64,000 bases of DNA from FEN-299 sp963717945 (GCA_963717945.1 CAVQXT010000003.1:744001-808000); one strand, 5' to 3'; counted from the stretch's first letter, positions 43,574 through 53,961 are shown. Notes: generated by a model from the letters alone, not told the origin. Program-made: numbers and translations.

Positions 43574-44662
43574 ATGGCCGCGCCCCACGCCAACCCGCTG
43601 CCCGACATCGCCGGACTCGAGCGGAGCGAGCTCGAGCTGCTGCTCGAATCGCACGGCATCGAGCCGTACCGCGCCAGCCAGCTCTTCCGCTGGGTGTTCG
43701 CCCGCGGCGTGACCGATTTCGCGCTGATGACGGATTTGTCCAAGCCGCTCCGCGCGAGCCTTCCGGCGCTCGTCCGCGTCTCGCGTCCGCTCGTCGCCGG
43801 CTCGGAGCGCTCGTCGGACGGCACGACGAAGCTGCTCGTCGAGCTCGACGACGGCCGCCGGATCGAGTCGGTGTATATCCCCGACTCTCCGGGCGACACG
43901 TTCTGCATCTCGACGCAGGTCGGCTGCGCGATGAAGTGCGCCTTCTGCCTCACCGGGAAGATGGGGCTCGCCCGCAACCTGACCGCCGGCGAGATCGTCG
44001 GCCAGGTCCGCGCGTTGGCCGTCGCCTTCGGCCTCACTACCTCCCGCTTCAACATCGTCCTGATGGGTATGGGCGAGCCGCTGCACAACTATGACGAGAC
44101 GATGAAGGCGCTGCGGATCCTTGGCGACACGGAAGGGTTCGCGGTGCCGCCGCGGCGCGTAACGGTTTCGACCGTCGGGCTGGTGCCCGCGCTCGATCGC
44201 CTGGCGCAGGAGCCCTTCATGCCGAACCTCGCCGTGTCGCTCCACGCCACGACCGAGGCGCAGCGCGACCTGCTCGTCCCTTCCAACCGGAAGTACCGCA
44301 TCGAGGACATCATCGACGCGTGCCGACGGTTCCCGGTCAGGCGCCGCGGCCGGATCACGTTCGAGTACGTGATGCTCTCCGGCGTGAACGACTCGCGCGA
44401 GGACGCGCGCCGGCTGGTCCGGCTGCTCGACGGTCTCAAGGCGAAGGTGAACCTGATCCCGCTGAACGAGGCGGCAGGCATCCCGTTCGCGCGCCCGTCG
44501 GACGAGCGCGTCAACGAGTTCGCCCGCATCCTCGCCGACCGCCGCCTGACCGTGTCGGTTCGCAAGAGCCGCGGGCGCGACATTCGCGCGGCCTGCGGCC
44601 AGCTCATCGTGGAGGGGACGCAGAAGTCGGCGGCCCAGCGACTCGCCGAGTTGCTCACATAG
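43574..44662 (+). CDS. rlmN: 23S rRNA (A2503-C2)/tRNA methyltransferase
   Basis: Radical-SAM methyltransferase of 362 residues that adds a C2 methyl to A2503 of 23S rRNA and A37 of some tRNAs. The radical-SAM cysteines are C118, C122 and C125 in CAMKCAFC; the catalytic cysteine in the C-terminal AACGQLIVE is also present, as is the LMGMGEPLHNYD segment. The ATG at 43574 is used, with AAGGGA upstream. It lies downstream of an element copy and ends near a REP pair. Confidence 0.95.
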   Translation: MAAPHANPLPDIAGLERSELELLLESHGIEPYRASQLFRWVFARGVTDFALMTDLSKPLRASLPALVRVSRPLVAGSERSSDGTTKLLVELDDGRRIESVYIPDSPGDTFCISTQVGCAMKCAFCLTGKMGLARNLTAGEIVGQVRALAVAFGLTTSRFNIVLMGMGEPLHNYDETMKALRILGDTEGFAVPPRRVTVSTVGLVPALDRLAQEPFMPNLAVSLHATTEAQRDLLVPSNRKYRIEDIIDACRRFPVRRRGRITFEYVMLSGVNDSREDARRLVRLLDGLKAKVNLIPLNEAAGIPFARPSDERVNEFARILADRRLTVSVRKSRGRDIRAACGQLIVEGTQKSAAQRLAELLT

Positions 44663-44713
44663 GCCCGCGACGCACGGCGTCAGGCGTGAGGCACAACGAG
44701 GCGGTCGGCAGTG

Positions 44714-44791
44714 GCGCAGGCCTGAAGGCCTGCGCTATCCGGGACCCTCCGAAATCCTCTCTGCAGATAGCGCAGGGCTTCAGGCCTGCGC
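44714..44791. repeat. Palindromic REP pair between convergent genes
   Basis: First palindrome at 44714-44735 and its near-inverse at 44770-44791, with 34 bp between. Same sequences and spacing style as 21227-21290. It separates rlmN from the convergent mprF operon; a short heptamer run (GGCGTCA / GGCGTGA) lies just before it. Confidence 0.8.
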
Positions 44792-44793
44792 CG

Positions 44794-47343
44794 TCACCCG
44801 AGAAACACCTTGCGATAGCCGCCCGCGATGAGCGCCGCGACGTCCGCCAGGATGCGCGGGAGTCTCATCCCTCCCACGTAGACCAGGTAACGAGGTTCCC
44901 AGGCCGGCTCGAACTTGTCCTTGAACGCGCGCAGACCCTGGAACCGGTAGATCGCCTCGCCGTGCTCGAACAGGAATGCGCCGAGCCGGTTCCACAGCGG
45001 CGCGACCGGCGAGGTCTCGACCCCCGACAGTGGCGCCATACCAAGAGCGAACCGCTGGTAGCCCTGCTTCTTCCCCCACGTGAGCAGGTGGGAGAAGAGG
45101 ATCTCCATGACGCCCTTCGGTGCGTCGCGGTGATACCGCATGAGGTCGGAAGACAGTTCGACCCTGTTCGGGCCGGGCCACAGATTGCAGAACGCCAGGA
45201 TCCGCCCTTGCCGTTCGATGACCGCCACCGGGAAGCGCGACAGGTACGCCGGATCGAAGAAGCCAAGAGAGAACCCCTTCTCGGCTCCCGGTCGGTTCCT
45301 CAGCCAGTCGTCGGACACCTCGCGGAGCCCGTCGAGGATCTGCGGAACCTGGGCGATCGGCACGACCCGGAAGGTGCCTCCGTCCCTCTCGAACCGGTGC
45401 ACCATCTGCCGGAGCTTGCTGGCGTGCCCGCCTTCGAGCGTGAAGGTCCCGAGGTCCACCACGGCCTCCTCGCCGAGCTTGACGAAGGTCAGGCCGAAGT
45501 CCGCGTACTGATGGAGGCGTTCCTTGCAGACGCGGTAGAAGACCGGGATGCCCCCGTAGTCGTCGCACCGCTCCAGGAAGGATCGGATGAGGTCGGGGTG
45601 AGACTCCGGGGGGCCCACCGGATCGCCAAGCGCGACCCACGTCCTTCCCTGTACCGCATACATGACGAAGGCGGTCCGCTGCTCGTTGAAGAGCAGCGTC
45701 TTGTCGCGCAAGTAGACGAGATAGGGGAACGTGGACGCCTGCGCCGCGATGGCAGATGCCGCGTCCGCGAGGTCGGCCTCGGTGGGCTCGCTGGTCTCGG
45801 GCCGCGCGTGCCTCAGGAGGCGGGACACCGCGAACAGCAGGACCAGCACCGCGGCTCCGACCGAGGCGCGAAGAAAGCGCGAGGCCTCGCCGTACAGCTC
45901 GAACTGCCACCACAACTGACCGGAATACTCCACGTGTCTGAACGCAAACAATCCCAACCAGACCGACGTTGAAAGCGCCGCGACGACGGACGCGGCCCAC
46001 GTGGCGGAGAACGGCGCGTCGAAGAGCGCGGCCCTGCGGTCGAAGGCCGGCTTCGCCCGCCACAACACCAGCAGCAGGCCCGCCAGCATCGCGACGTCGA
46101 GGTAGTCGCCGCCTTTGAGCAGGGACGCGACGGCGGCGACCGCGACGGCGGCAAACGTGAGGGCGTGCGCGGCGTCGAGCCTGCGCGCCAGCCCCTGCGA
46201 CAGCAGCAGCAACCCGGCGCCGACGACGCTGCTGAGGAAGTGGGACGCTTCGATCAGGCCCAGCGGCAGCACGCCGCCGAGAGGGGCCAGCCGACCCCGT
46301 GCCGCGGGAGTCGCGCCGGAGAAGAGCAGGATCAGCCCGGCGATGAACGTGAACGCGGCGATGACGCGCGGGGTCACCATCTCGGCGAAGCGGCCGAACC
46401 GGGCGCTCGCGCGAGCCACATCGGCCCGGCGTTCCCGGGCCTCGTCCGCGACGAGCACGACCAGCGCGCCGGTCAGCGGAAGGAGGTAGTACACCACGCG
46501 ATAGACGACCAGCACGGGGAGCAGGTCGGCCGGCGAGAGAACGGGCCTCAAGAGGAGCACCATCAGCCCCTCGAACACGCCCACGCCTCCAGGCACGCGG
46601 CTCGCCAGGCCCGCCAGCTGCGCGACGAGAAATGCGCCGAGCAGGCCCGGGAACGTCAGGGTGCTCGGCGGGAGGAGCACGTAGAACACCGCGCCGGCCA
46701 GGGCCCAGTCCAGCGCGGACACCGTCAACTGCGCGAGCGCAATCCGGCTCGACGGAAGGGGCAGCTCGAACGTCCCGATGCGGACCGGTTGGCGCCGGAG
46801 GACCGTCGCGACGACATACGCCGCGCACGTCAGCACCATGAGCCAGCCGGCCGGCACGACCAGTTGGTGCGCCACCATCCCGTGCGCGCCGGCCAGGGGA
46901 CCCAGCGCGAGGCTCAGTCCGCCGACCGCCAGGAGCCCCAACCAGAAGGTGACGGTGGACGACACGATGATCCGGGAGAGATCCTCGCCGCCGACGCCCC
47001 ACCGCGTGTAGAACCGGAACCGGATGGTCGCTCCGGGCAGCATTGCGAAGCCGATGTTGTTGGCGACCGCGTAGGCCAGCCACGAGGCCCGCGCGACCCG
47101 TCCCCGCTCCAGGCGCCTCCCGATGGACGCCAGGGCGATGAGGTCGTACCCCGTGAACGTCGCGTAACTGAGGACGGTGAGGAGCACGGCCCACCAGATC
47201 CGCCAGGGTGGCGTGCGCGCGATGGCGCCCGTCACCGCGTGCCACCCGACCGTGCGCAGTTCCTCCCGCAGCACTGCCAGGGCTACGACGAGGAGCGCGA
47301 GCCCGATGACGGCCGGAAGCGCCCGGCCCATTCGCTCACGCAT
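44794..47343 (-). CDS. mprF: Lysylphosphatidylglycerol synthetase/flippase
   Basis: Bifunctional MprF of 849 residues. The N-terminal half has about fourteen membrane helices and forms the flippase, with the conserved AVANNIGFAMLPGATIRFRFY and GGVGVFEG segments. The C-terminal soluble part (about 520-849, DUF2156) would transfer lysine or alanine from charged tRNA to phosphatidylglycerol: VALGDPVGPPES, FYRVCKERLHQYADFGL, FDPAYLSRFPVAV and VMEILFSHLLTWGKKQGYQRFALGMAPLSG are diagnostic. The product gives resistance to cationic peptides. The start overlaps the stop of the VirJ-like gene upstream by one base (TGATG), a rare but known coupling. Confidence 0.93.
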   Translation of the reverse strand: MRERMGRALPAVIGLALLVVALAVLREELRTVGWHAVTGAIARTPPWRIWWAVLLTVLSYATFTGYDLIALASIGRRLERGRVARASWLAYAVANNIGFAMLPGATIRFRFYTRWGVGGEDLSRIIVSSTVTFWLGLLAVGGLSLALGPLAGAHGMVAHQLVVPAGWLMVLTCAAYVVATVLRRQPVRIGTFELPLPSSRIALAQLTVSALDWALAGAVFYVLLPPSTLTFPGLLGAFLVAQLAGLASRVPGGVGVFEGLMVLLLRPVLSPADLLPVLVVYRVVYYLLPLTGALVVLVADEARERRADVARASARFGRFAEMVTPRVIAAFTFIAGLILLFSGATPAARGRLAPLGGVLPLGLIEASHFLSSVVGAGLLLLSQGLARRLDAAHALTFAAVAVAAVASLLKGGDYLDVAMLAGLLLVLWRAKPAFDRRAALFDAPFSATWAASVVAALSTSVWLGLFAFRHVEYSGQLWWQFELYGEASRFLRASVGAAVLVLLFAVSRLLRHARPETSEPTEADLADAASAIAAQASTFPYLVYLRDKTLLFNEQRTAFVMYAVQGRTWVALGDPVGPPESHPDLIRSFLERCDDYGGIPVFYRVCKERLHQYADFGLTFVKLGEEAVVDLGTFTLEGGHASKLRQMVHRFERDGGTFRVVPIAQVPQILDGLREVSDDWLRNRPGAEKGFSLGFFDPAYLSRFPVAVIERQGRILAFCNLWPGPNRVELSSDLMRYHRDAPKGVMEILFSHLLTWGKKQGYQRFALGMAPLSGVETSPVAPLWNRLGAFLFEHGEAIYRFQGLRAFKDKFEPAWEPRYLVYVGGMRLPRILADVAALIAGGYRKVFLG

Positions 47344-48137
47344 CAGTCGTCCTCATGCGGCGCGTTCTGCCTGACCCACGCCATCGCGTCGAGCAGGCGC
47401 CGGTCGAACTCCGGCTGGTTGTCGCTGAAGCGATGGTCCGACGCCCTGACGACCCAGAGCCGTTTCGGTTCGCCGGCGCTGCGCATGAGGCGTTGCACCT
47501 GCGCGAGCGGCACGAACTCGTCCTCGGTGGAGTGAATCGCTGCCAGCGGAAGCGGGGCGAGTTCGCCGACGATGGCCGCCACGCTGAAGACGGGCTCGTT
47601 CGGGATGCGGTGCGTGAGGTAGGTGACCGAGTCCCGCAGGCGCCAGCCCAGCTCATTCACGTCGGGAAGGCCGAGGCCGATGACGCCGGCGACGAGCGAC
47701 TTCGTTCCGGGAGCTGCCGCCGCCAGGACCGACAGGCCTGCGCCTTCAGACACGCCGATGAGCGTGACCTTCTTCGCCGTGCGCCTGGCGGCGAATTCCG
47801 CCAGCGCCTTGTAGTCGGCCGGCACCTGGTCGGAGCGCAGCGTCGCGTCGCCAGACGTGAAACTCTCGAGGTAGGCCTTGACGTCGAGGCCCACGACGAA
47901 GAACCCTCTGGCCGCGAGCACGTCGGCCACGTGCGGCGCGAGATGGAACCACCCTCCGTCGCCGCTCGAGACGATGACGGGCTCGCCGTCGATCGGACCG
48001 TACAGGTGGAGGGTCTGGGACTGGCCCCGGATGACCAGGCGGGCCGTCGACTGCGCCAGCGCGTCGGGCGTACTTCGGCAGCAGGTGAGCAGGGCCAGCA
48101 CGAAGAGTCCCCGATGCCGATGCCGCACGAGCGTCAC
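47343..48137 (-). CDS. AcvB/VirJ-type lysyl-phosphatidylglycerol hydrolase
   Basis: Periplasmic alpha/beta hydrolase of 264 residues with an N-terminal signal peptide (about 1-28). The nucleophile Ser sits in IGVSEGAGLSVL (GxSxG variant), preceded by the family segment VSSGDGGWFHLAPHVADVL; the Asp in HSTEDEFVPL and the His in VRASDHRFSDN complete the triad. This is the AcvB/VirJ domain that cleaves aminoacyl groups from phosphatidylglycerol. Its translational coupling to mprF supports a synthesis and removal pair. The promoter should lie in 48138-48225. Confidence 0.85.
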   Translation of the reverse strand: MTLVRHRHRGLFVLALLTCCRSTPDALAQSTARLVIRGQSQTLHLYGPIDGEPVIVSSGDGGWFHLAPHVADVLAARGFFVVGLDVKAYLESFTSGDATLRSDQVPADYKALAEFAARRTAKKVTLIGVSEGAGLSVLAAAAPGTKSLVAGVIGLGLPDVNELGWRLRDSVTYLTHRIPNEPVFSVAAIVGELAPLPLAAIHSTEDEFVPLAQVQRLMRSAGEPKRLWVVRASDHRFSDNQPEFDRRLLDAMAWVRQNAPHEDD

Positions 48138-48225
48138 CTCCCGACACCGTCCCCACCGTTGCCTCCGCGGACCTCTGCCTTTGATCTTACGACTAACTCA
48201 GGCGTCGGTGTGCCCCTCGCTCCCG

Positions 48226-48254
48226 TTGTCGCGCGCGGCACGGCGTGCTATGAT
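48226..48254 (+). promoter_or_regulatory. Candidate promoter of the M16 peptidase gene
   Basis: TTGTCG, 17-bp spacer, TATGAT, about 136 bp upstream of the ATG at 48391. It points away from the divergent mprF operon. The long leader has no recognised regulator. Confidence 0.5.
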
Positions 48255-48390
48255 GGCCTGTGGCCGTCAGCGCTAATTCATTACCTATCAATCACTTGCA
48301 GATAGTCGGCGGGCCGGCTGGCGGTCGGGGCCGCCGCGGGCGTGTCTGCCCGTTCGAGGGTGCGGCGCGGCGAAGGGTCCGCGGCGTCCG

Positions 48391-49653
48391 ATGATCGTCC
48401 GAGAGGTGCTGGGCAACCGTCTCCGTCTGCTCACCGAGTCGATGCCGCAGGTGCGCTCGGTCAGCATCGGCGTCTGGCTGGCGCGCGGCTCGCGCCACGA
48501 GCCGGCGGAATCGAGCGGCATCGCTCATTTCGTCGAGCACATGCTCTTCAAGGGCACCGCGACGCGCACCGCCGAGGACATCGCGCAGGAGATCGACTCG
48601 GTCGGCGGTCAGCTCGACGCGTTCACGGCCAAGGAGTACGCCGGCTACTACATCAAGGTCCTCGACGAGCACCTGCCGCGGGCCGTGGACATCCTGGCCG
48701 ACGTCGTGCTGCACCCGGCGCTCGACGCCGGCGACATCGAACGCGAGAAGAAGGTGATCCTCGAAGAGATCAAGATGGTCGAGGACACGCCCGACGACCT
48801 CGTGCACGAACTGTTCACCGAGGGCTTCTGGGAGGGACACCCGCTCGGGCGGCCGATTCTCGGTTCGCGGGAGTCGGTCGAGCGCCTCGACGAGCACGTG
48901 CTGCGGCGCTACTTCGAGCGCGTGTACACCCCCGGCAACTTCGTGATCTCGGCGGCGGGGAACCTCGAGCACGCGCGGGTTCGCGAGCTGGTCGAGGCGG
49001 CGTTCGGCGACGTGGCGACGACCGGCGACGCGGTGGACGACCGGCGGCCCGACGCGACGCCGGCCTTCAGGGTCCGGAGCAAGGAGCTCGAGCAGAGTCA
49101 CGTCTGTCTCGGCACCACGGCGCACGCCCAGTGCGACGACGACCGGTACATCGGCTACGTGCTGAACACGCTGCTCGGCGGGTCGATGAGTTCGCGGCTG
49201 TTCCAGAACGTGCGGGAGCGCCGCGGCCTGGCCTATTCAATCTTCAGCGGCCTGAGCGCGTATCGCGACACGGGCCTGCTGACGATCTACGCCGGGTGCG
49301 CGAACGACACGGTGGGCGAGGTCATCGACCTGGTCGTCGAGGAGCTGCGCAACGTCAAGCGCTCGGCGATCCCGGACGCGGAGGTCCGGCGCGCCAAGGA
49401 TCACCTGAAGGGCAGCCTGATGCTGGGCCTCGAGAACACGGCGAGCCGCATGTCGCAGCTCGGGCGCCAGGAGATCTACGCCGACAAGCACTTCGGCCTC
49501 GACGAGGCCCTGGCGGGGATCGAGCGGGTGACCTCCGCCGACCTCCAGCGCGTCGCCGCCTCGCTGTTCGCCGACGGGGCGCTGGCCGGAACCGTGCTGG
49601 GCCCGCTCGACGGCTGGCAGTACCCGGCCGAGCGGCTGCGCCTCGGCCCGTGA
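48391..49653 (+). CDS. M16-family zinc metallopeptidase
   Basis: Peptidase of 420 residues of the mitochondrial-processing-peptidase-like M16B group. The inverted zinc motif HFVEH (H46 and H50, catalytic E49) and the third ligand E126 in VILEEIKM are all present, with the YTPGNFVISAAGN and LLGGSMSSRLFQNVRERRGLAYS substrate-binding segments. It probably degrades peptides in the cytoplasm or periplasm; no signal peptide is seen. The ATG at 48391 follows a weak purine run. It lies 24 bp before purB and may be co-transcribed with it. Confidence 0.92.
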   Translation: MIVREVLGNRLRLLTESMPQVRSVSIGVWLARGSRHEPAESSGIAHFVEHMLFKGTATRTAEDIAQEIDSVGGQLDAFTAKEYAGYYIKVLDEHLPRAVDILADVVLHPALDAGDIEREKKVILEEIKMVEDTPDDLVHELFTEGFWEGHPLGRPILGSRESVERLDEHVLRRYFERVYTPGNFVISAAGNLEHARVRELVEAAFGDVATTGDAVDDRRPDATPAFRVRSKELEQSHVCLGTTAHAQCDDDRYIGYVLNTLLGGSMSSRLFQNVRERRGLAYSIFSGLSAYRDTGLLTIYAGCANDTVGEVIDLVVEELRNVKRSAIPDAEVRRAKDHLKGSLMLGLENTASRMSQLGRQEIYADKHFGLDEALAGIERVTSADLQRVAASLFADGALAGTVLGPLDGWQYPAERLRLGP

Positions 49654-49677
49654 GTCGTCATCCTCGGTGAGGTGCTC

Positions 49678-50985
<1,308 letters not shown>

Positions 50986-51026
50986 CGGCGCCGGGGTCAG
51001 CGGACCACGGTCGGAAGACAGGCAGC

Positions 51027-51068
51027 GGACAAGGCCGTAAGGCGTAAGCCGTAAGCCGTCTGTCGATT
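51027..51068. repeat. Heptamer array, GCCGTAA type (purB-purF)
   Basis: Six units, such as GGCGTAA and GCCGTAA, in the purB-purF gap, ending about 30 bp before the purF start. Confidence 0.75.
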
Positions 51069-51098
51069 AGGTTACCTGGGTCCAGGGGATCGGTGGTC

Positions 51099-52505
51099 AT
51101 GTTCGACAAGCTCCACGAAGAGTGCGGGGTCTTCGGCATCTTCGGGCATCCCGAAGCGTCGAAACTGGCGTACCTCGGGCTGTACGCGCTCCAGCACCGC
51201 GGCCAGGAGAGCGCCGGCATCGCCGCGTCCGACGGCGAGCGCCTGATCGCCTACCGGGCGATGGGGCACGTCGCCGAGGCGTTCAGCGAGGCCGAGCTGT
51301 CGCGCCTCCCCGGACGGCTGGCCGTCGGCCACGTGCGGTATTCCACGGCGGGCGAGAGCAAGCTGGTCAACGCGCAGCCGATGCTCATCGACTGCCAGCA
51401 CGGCCAGTTCGCGCTCTGCCACAACGGCAACCTGGTCAACGCCGACGAGCTGCGCGACGAACTGGTGCGCGACGGCGCCATCTTCCAGACCACCAGCGAC
51501 TCGGAGGTCATCCTCCACCTGTACGCCCGATCCAAGGCGTCCCGCGTCGAGGATGCGATCATCGAGTCGCTCGCGCAGGTGCGCGGCGCCTTCTCGCTCG
51601 TGCTCGCCACGGTGGACCGGATCGTGGCCGCCCGCGACCCCTACGGGTTCCGGCCGCTCGCGCTGGGCCGGCTCGGCGACGCGGTCGTGGTGGCGTCGGA
51701 GACGTGCGCGATGGACCTCATCGGGGCGACGTGGGAGCGCGACGTCGAGCCGGGCGAGGTCGTCATCATCGACAGGTCCGGCGTCCGGTCGGTCATGCCG
51801 TTCCCGCCGGCCCCCCGCACGCAGTGCGTCTTCGAGCACGTTTACTTCGCCCGGCCCGACAGTTACGTCTTCGGCCAGAGCGTCAACACCTCGCGCACGG
51901 CCTTCGGCCGGCGGCTGGCGCAGGAGGCGCCGGTCGACGCCGACGTCGTCGTGCCCGTGCCCGACTCCGGCGTGTGCGCCGCCATCGGCTACGCCGAGGA
52001 GGCGAAGCTGCCGCTGCGCATGGGGCTCATCCGCAATCACTACGTCGGGCGCACCTTCATCGAGCCGCAGCAGTCGATCCGCCACTTCGGCGTCAAGGTG
52101 AAGCTGAACCCGGTCCGCAGCATCCTCGAGGGCCAGCGCGTCGTCCTCATCGACGACTCGATCGTCCGGGGGACGACGTCGAGGAAGATCGTGCGGATGA
52201 TCAAGGCCGCCGGCGCCCGCGAGGTGCACGTGCGCATCAGCTGTCCGCCGACGATCTCGCCGTGCTTCTACGGCGTAGACACGCCTCGGCGGTCGGAGCT
52301 GATCGCCGCGACGCACACGCTCGAGGAGATCCGGACCTACCTCGACGCCGACTCGCTCTACTATCTGAGCCTCGAGGGGATGCTCGCCGGGATGAACTCG
52401 CACGGTTCCGAGTTCTGCACCTCGTGCTACACGGGCCGCTACCCGGTGCCGTTTCCCAGGGACCAGGCCGCCCAGATCCAGCTGCCGCTCAAGCTGGTGC
52501 CGTGA
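51099..52505 (+). CDS. purF: Amidophosphoribosyltransferase
   Basis: Committed enzyme of purine synthesis, 468 residues. The N-terminal nucleophile is C9 in HEECGVFGIFG, which becomes residue 1 after propeptide removal. The glutaminase segment HRGQESAGIA and the PRPP-binding loop VVLIDDSIVRGTTS are both intact. The C-terminal cysteines (FCTSCYTGRYP) match the Fe-S type PurF of Bacillus-like enzymes. The ATG at 51099 is preferred over a GTG at 51093 because it gives the usual spacing to the catalytic Cys. Confidence 0.96.
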   Translation: MFDKLHEECGVFGIFGHPEASKLAYLGLYALQHRGQESAGIAASDGERLIAYRAMGHVAEAFSEAELSRLPGRLAVGHVRYSTAGESKLVNAQPMLIDCQHGQFALCHNGNLVNADELRDELVRDGAIFQTTSDSEVILHLYARSKASRVEDAIIESLAQVRGAFSLVLATVDRIVAARDPYGFRPLALGRLGDAVVVASETCAMDLIGATWERDVEPGEVVIIDRSGVRSVMPFPPAPRTQCVFEHVYFARPDSYVFGQSVNTSRTAFGRRLAQEAPVDADVVVPVPDSGVCAAIGYAEEAKLPLRMGLIRNHYVGRTFIEPQQSIRHFGVKVKLNPVRSILEGQRVVLIDDSIVRGTTSRKIVRMIKAAGAREVHVRISCPPTISPCFYGVDTPRRSELIAATHTLEEIRTYLDADSLYYLSLEGMLAGMNSHGSEFCTSCYTGRYPVPFPRDQAAQIQLPLKLVP

Positions 52506-52521
52506 GGCGGAGGACAGCTTG

Positions 52522-52603
52522 TGATCGGGCGATCTTGCGATCTTGCGAAGTGCGAAGTACGAACCTCGGCCATCAGCCGTCGGCCCTTCGCGAGGCGTAA
52601 GGC
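52522..52603. repeat. Heptamer-like array (purF-purM)
   Basis: Units of 7 bp (with two of 8 bp), such as TGCGAAG and TACGAAC, changing to GTCGGCC and AGGCGTA. They run into copy 5 of the dispersed element. Confidence 0.65.
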
Positions 52604-52787
52604 GTGCTCAGAAAAGAGCGCCGGGGCGACGGCGGCCCAATCGGGCCTATGCTGCGCCGCAGGGTCTGCCCGAAGCAAAGCGTAAACCTGCCCCGACCGC
52701 TCAGGCATGGAGGGGCCGCTTGGCGAAGTGGCAGACCCGAGACGCGGCGTTCGGTTTTCATGGGCCAGGGTGAGCCCCGGCTCATGA
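52604..52787 (-). repeat. Dispersed structured element, copy 5 (inverted)
   Basis: Copy of 184 bp on the opposite strand to the other four, closest in sequence and length to copy 1. The conserved left end (TCATGAGCCGGGGCTC) faces purM, whose ATG is only 16 bp away. So the purM leader is made of this element. Confidence 0.8.
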
Positions 52788-52802
52788 CGCAGTAAGCCGC
52801 AT

Positions 52803-53831
52803 ATGGACTACAAGACAGCGGGCGTTGACATCGACGCCGGGACCGAAGTGGTCAGGCGCATCAAGGGCCTGGCGCGCTCGACGTTCACCCCCGGGGTCCT
52901 GTCCGAGATCGGGTCGTTCGGCGGCCTGTTCCGCCTGGAGCCGGGCCGGTTCGACGACCCGGTGCTGGTGGCGAGTGCCGACGGCGTCGGCACCAAGCTC
53001 AAGGTCGCCTTCATGGCCGGCCGGCACGACACGGTCGGCGAAGACCTGGTCAACCACTGCGTCAACGACATCCTGGTGCAGGGGGCGCGGCCGCTGTTCT
53101 TCCTGGACTACCTGGCGACCGGGCGCCTCGCGCCGGACGTGGCCGAGCAGATCGTGTCGGGGGTCGCGCGCGGCTGCCGCGCCAACGGGTGCGCGCTGCT
53201 CGGCGGCGAGACGGCCGAGATGCCCGGCTTCTACGCCGGGGGCGAGTACGACCTGGCCGGCTTCATCGTCGGCGGGGTGGACCGCGCGGCGGTCGTCGAC
53301 GGGCGGGGGCTGCAGGCGGGGGACGTGCTGGTCGGCCTGCCGTCGACCGGCCTCCACACCAACGGGTATTCGCTCGCGCGCCGGATCGTCTTCGAGCAGC
53401 TGGGCCTGCGCGTCGACTCGGTGGTGGCCGAACTGGGCGGCGTCACGATCGGCGAAGCGCTGCTGGCCGTCCACCGCTCGTACCTGAAGGCGGTGGAGCC
53501 GCTGCTGGCTGAGCGGGGGCTCGTGCTCGGCCTGGCGCACATCACCGGCGGCGGGATCACCGACAACCTGCCGCGGATCTTCCCGGCCGGCCTCGGCGCG
53601 CGTATCGACCGCCGCGCGTGGGAGGTGCCGGCGCTGTTCCGGTTCCTGTCGGCCGCGGGCCGGGTGCCGACCGACGACGCGTATCGTTCGTTCAACATGG
53701 GGATCGGGCTCATCGTCGCGTGCCGGCCGGCGGATGCGGGCCGGGTCCTCGCGACACTGACTGGCCAGGGCGAGCAGCCGCGCGTCATCGGCGAGATGAT
53801 CGCGGGCGAGCGGGCGGTGACCTACTCATAG
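52803..53831 (+). CDS. purM: Phosphoribosylformylglycinamidine cyclo-ligase
   Basis: AIR synthetase of 342 residues, which closes the imidazole ring using ATP. The start MDYKTAGVDIDAGTEVVRRI and the conserved blocks SADGVGTKLKVAFM, DLVNHCVNDILVQGA, LGGETAEMPGFY and HITGGGITDNLPRI are all typical of the family. No clear Shine-Dalgarno sequence precedes the ATG at 52803; the space is occupied by the dispersed element and a short repeat. The next gene, purN, is separated by a long heptamer array. Confidence 0.95.
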   Translation: MDYKTAGVDIDAGTEVVRRIKGLARSTFTPGVLSEIGSFGGLFRLEPGRFDDPVLVASADGVGTKLKVAFMAGRHDTVGEDLVNHCVNDILVQGARPLFFLDYLATGRLAPDVAEQIVSGVARGCRANGCALLGGETAEMPGFYAGGEYDLAGFIVGGVDRAAVVDGRGLQAGDVLVGLPSTGLHTNGYSLARRIVFEQLGLRVDSVVAELGGVTIGEALLAVHRSYLKAVEPLLAERGLVLGLAHITGGGITDNLPRIFPAGLGARIDRRAWEVPALFRFLSAAGRVPTDDAYRSFNMGIGLIVACRPADAGRVLATLTGQGEQPRVIGEMIAGERAVTYS

Positions 53832-53840
53832 GACGCAACT

Positions 53841-53961
53841 AAGAAGTGAGAAGTGAGAAGTGAGAAGTAGGAAGTAAGAAGTACGACGTGGGCGGTGGGC
53901 AGTGTGAAACGGCCGTCAGCCGTCGGCCTTCAGCCCGTGAGGCGTAAGCCCTGAGCCTTCC
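53841..53961. repeat. Long heptamer array with drifting units (purM-purN)
   Basis: Seventeen units in an unbroken 7-bp register, ending two bases before the purN ATG. Units pass stepwise from GAGAAGT through AAGAAGT and GGGCAGT to GGCCGTC and AAGCCCT. It fills the whole purM-purN gap apart from the first 9 bases and leaves no obvious Shine-Dalgarno sequence. Confidence 0.88.

Noticed and set aside
53841..53961. Heptamer arrays as CRISPR, telomere-like or iteron origin
   Set aside because: The units are too short and change sequence along each array; no dnaA or rep gene and no AT-rich melting region are near.
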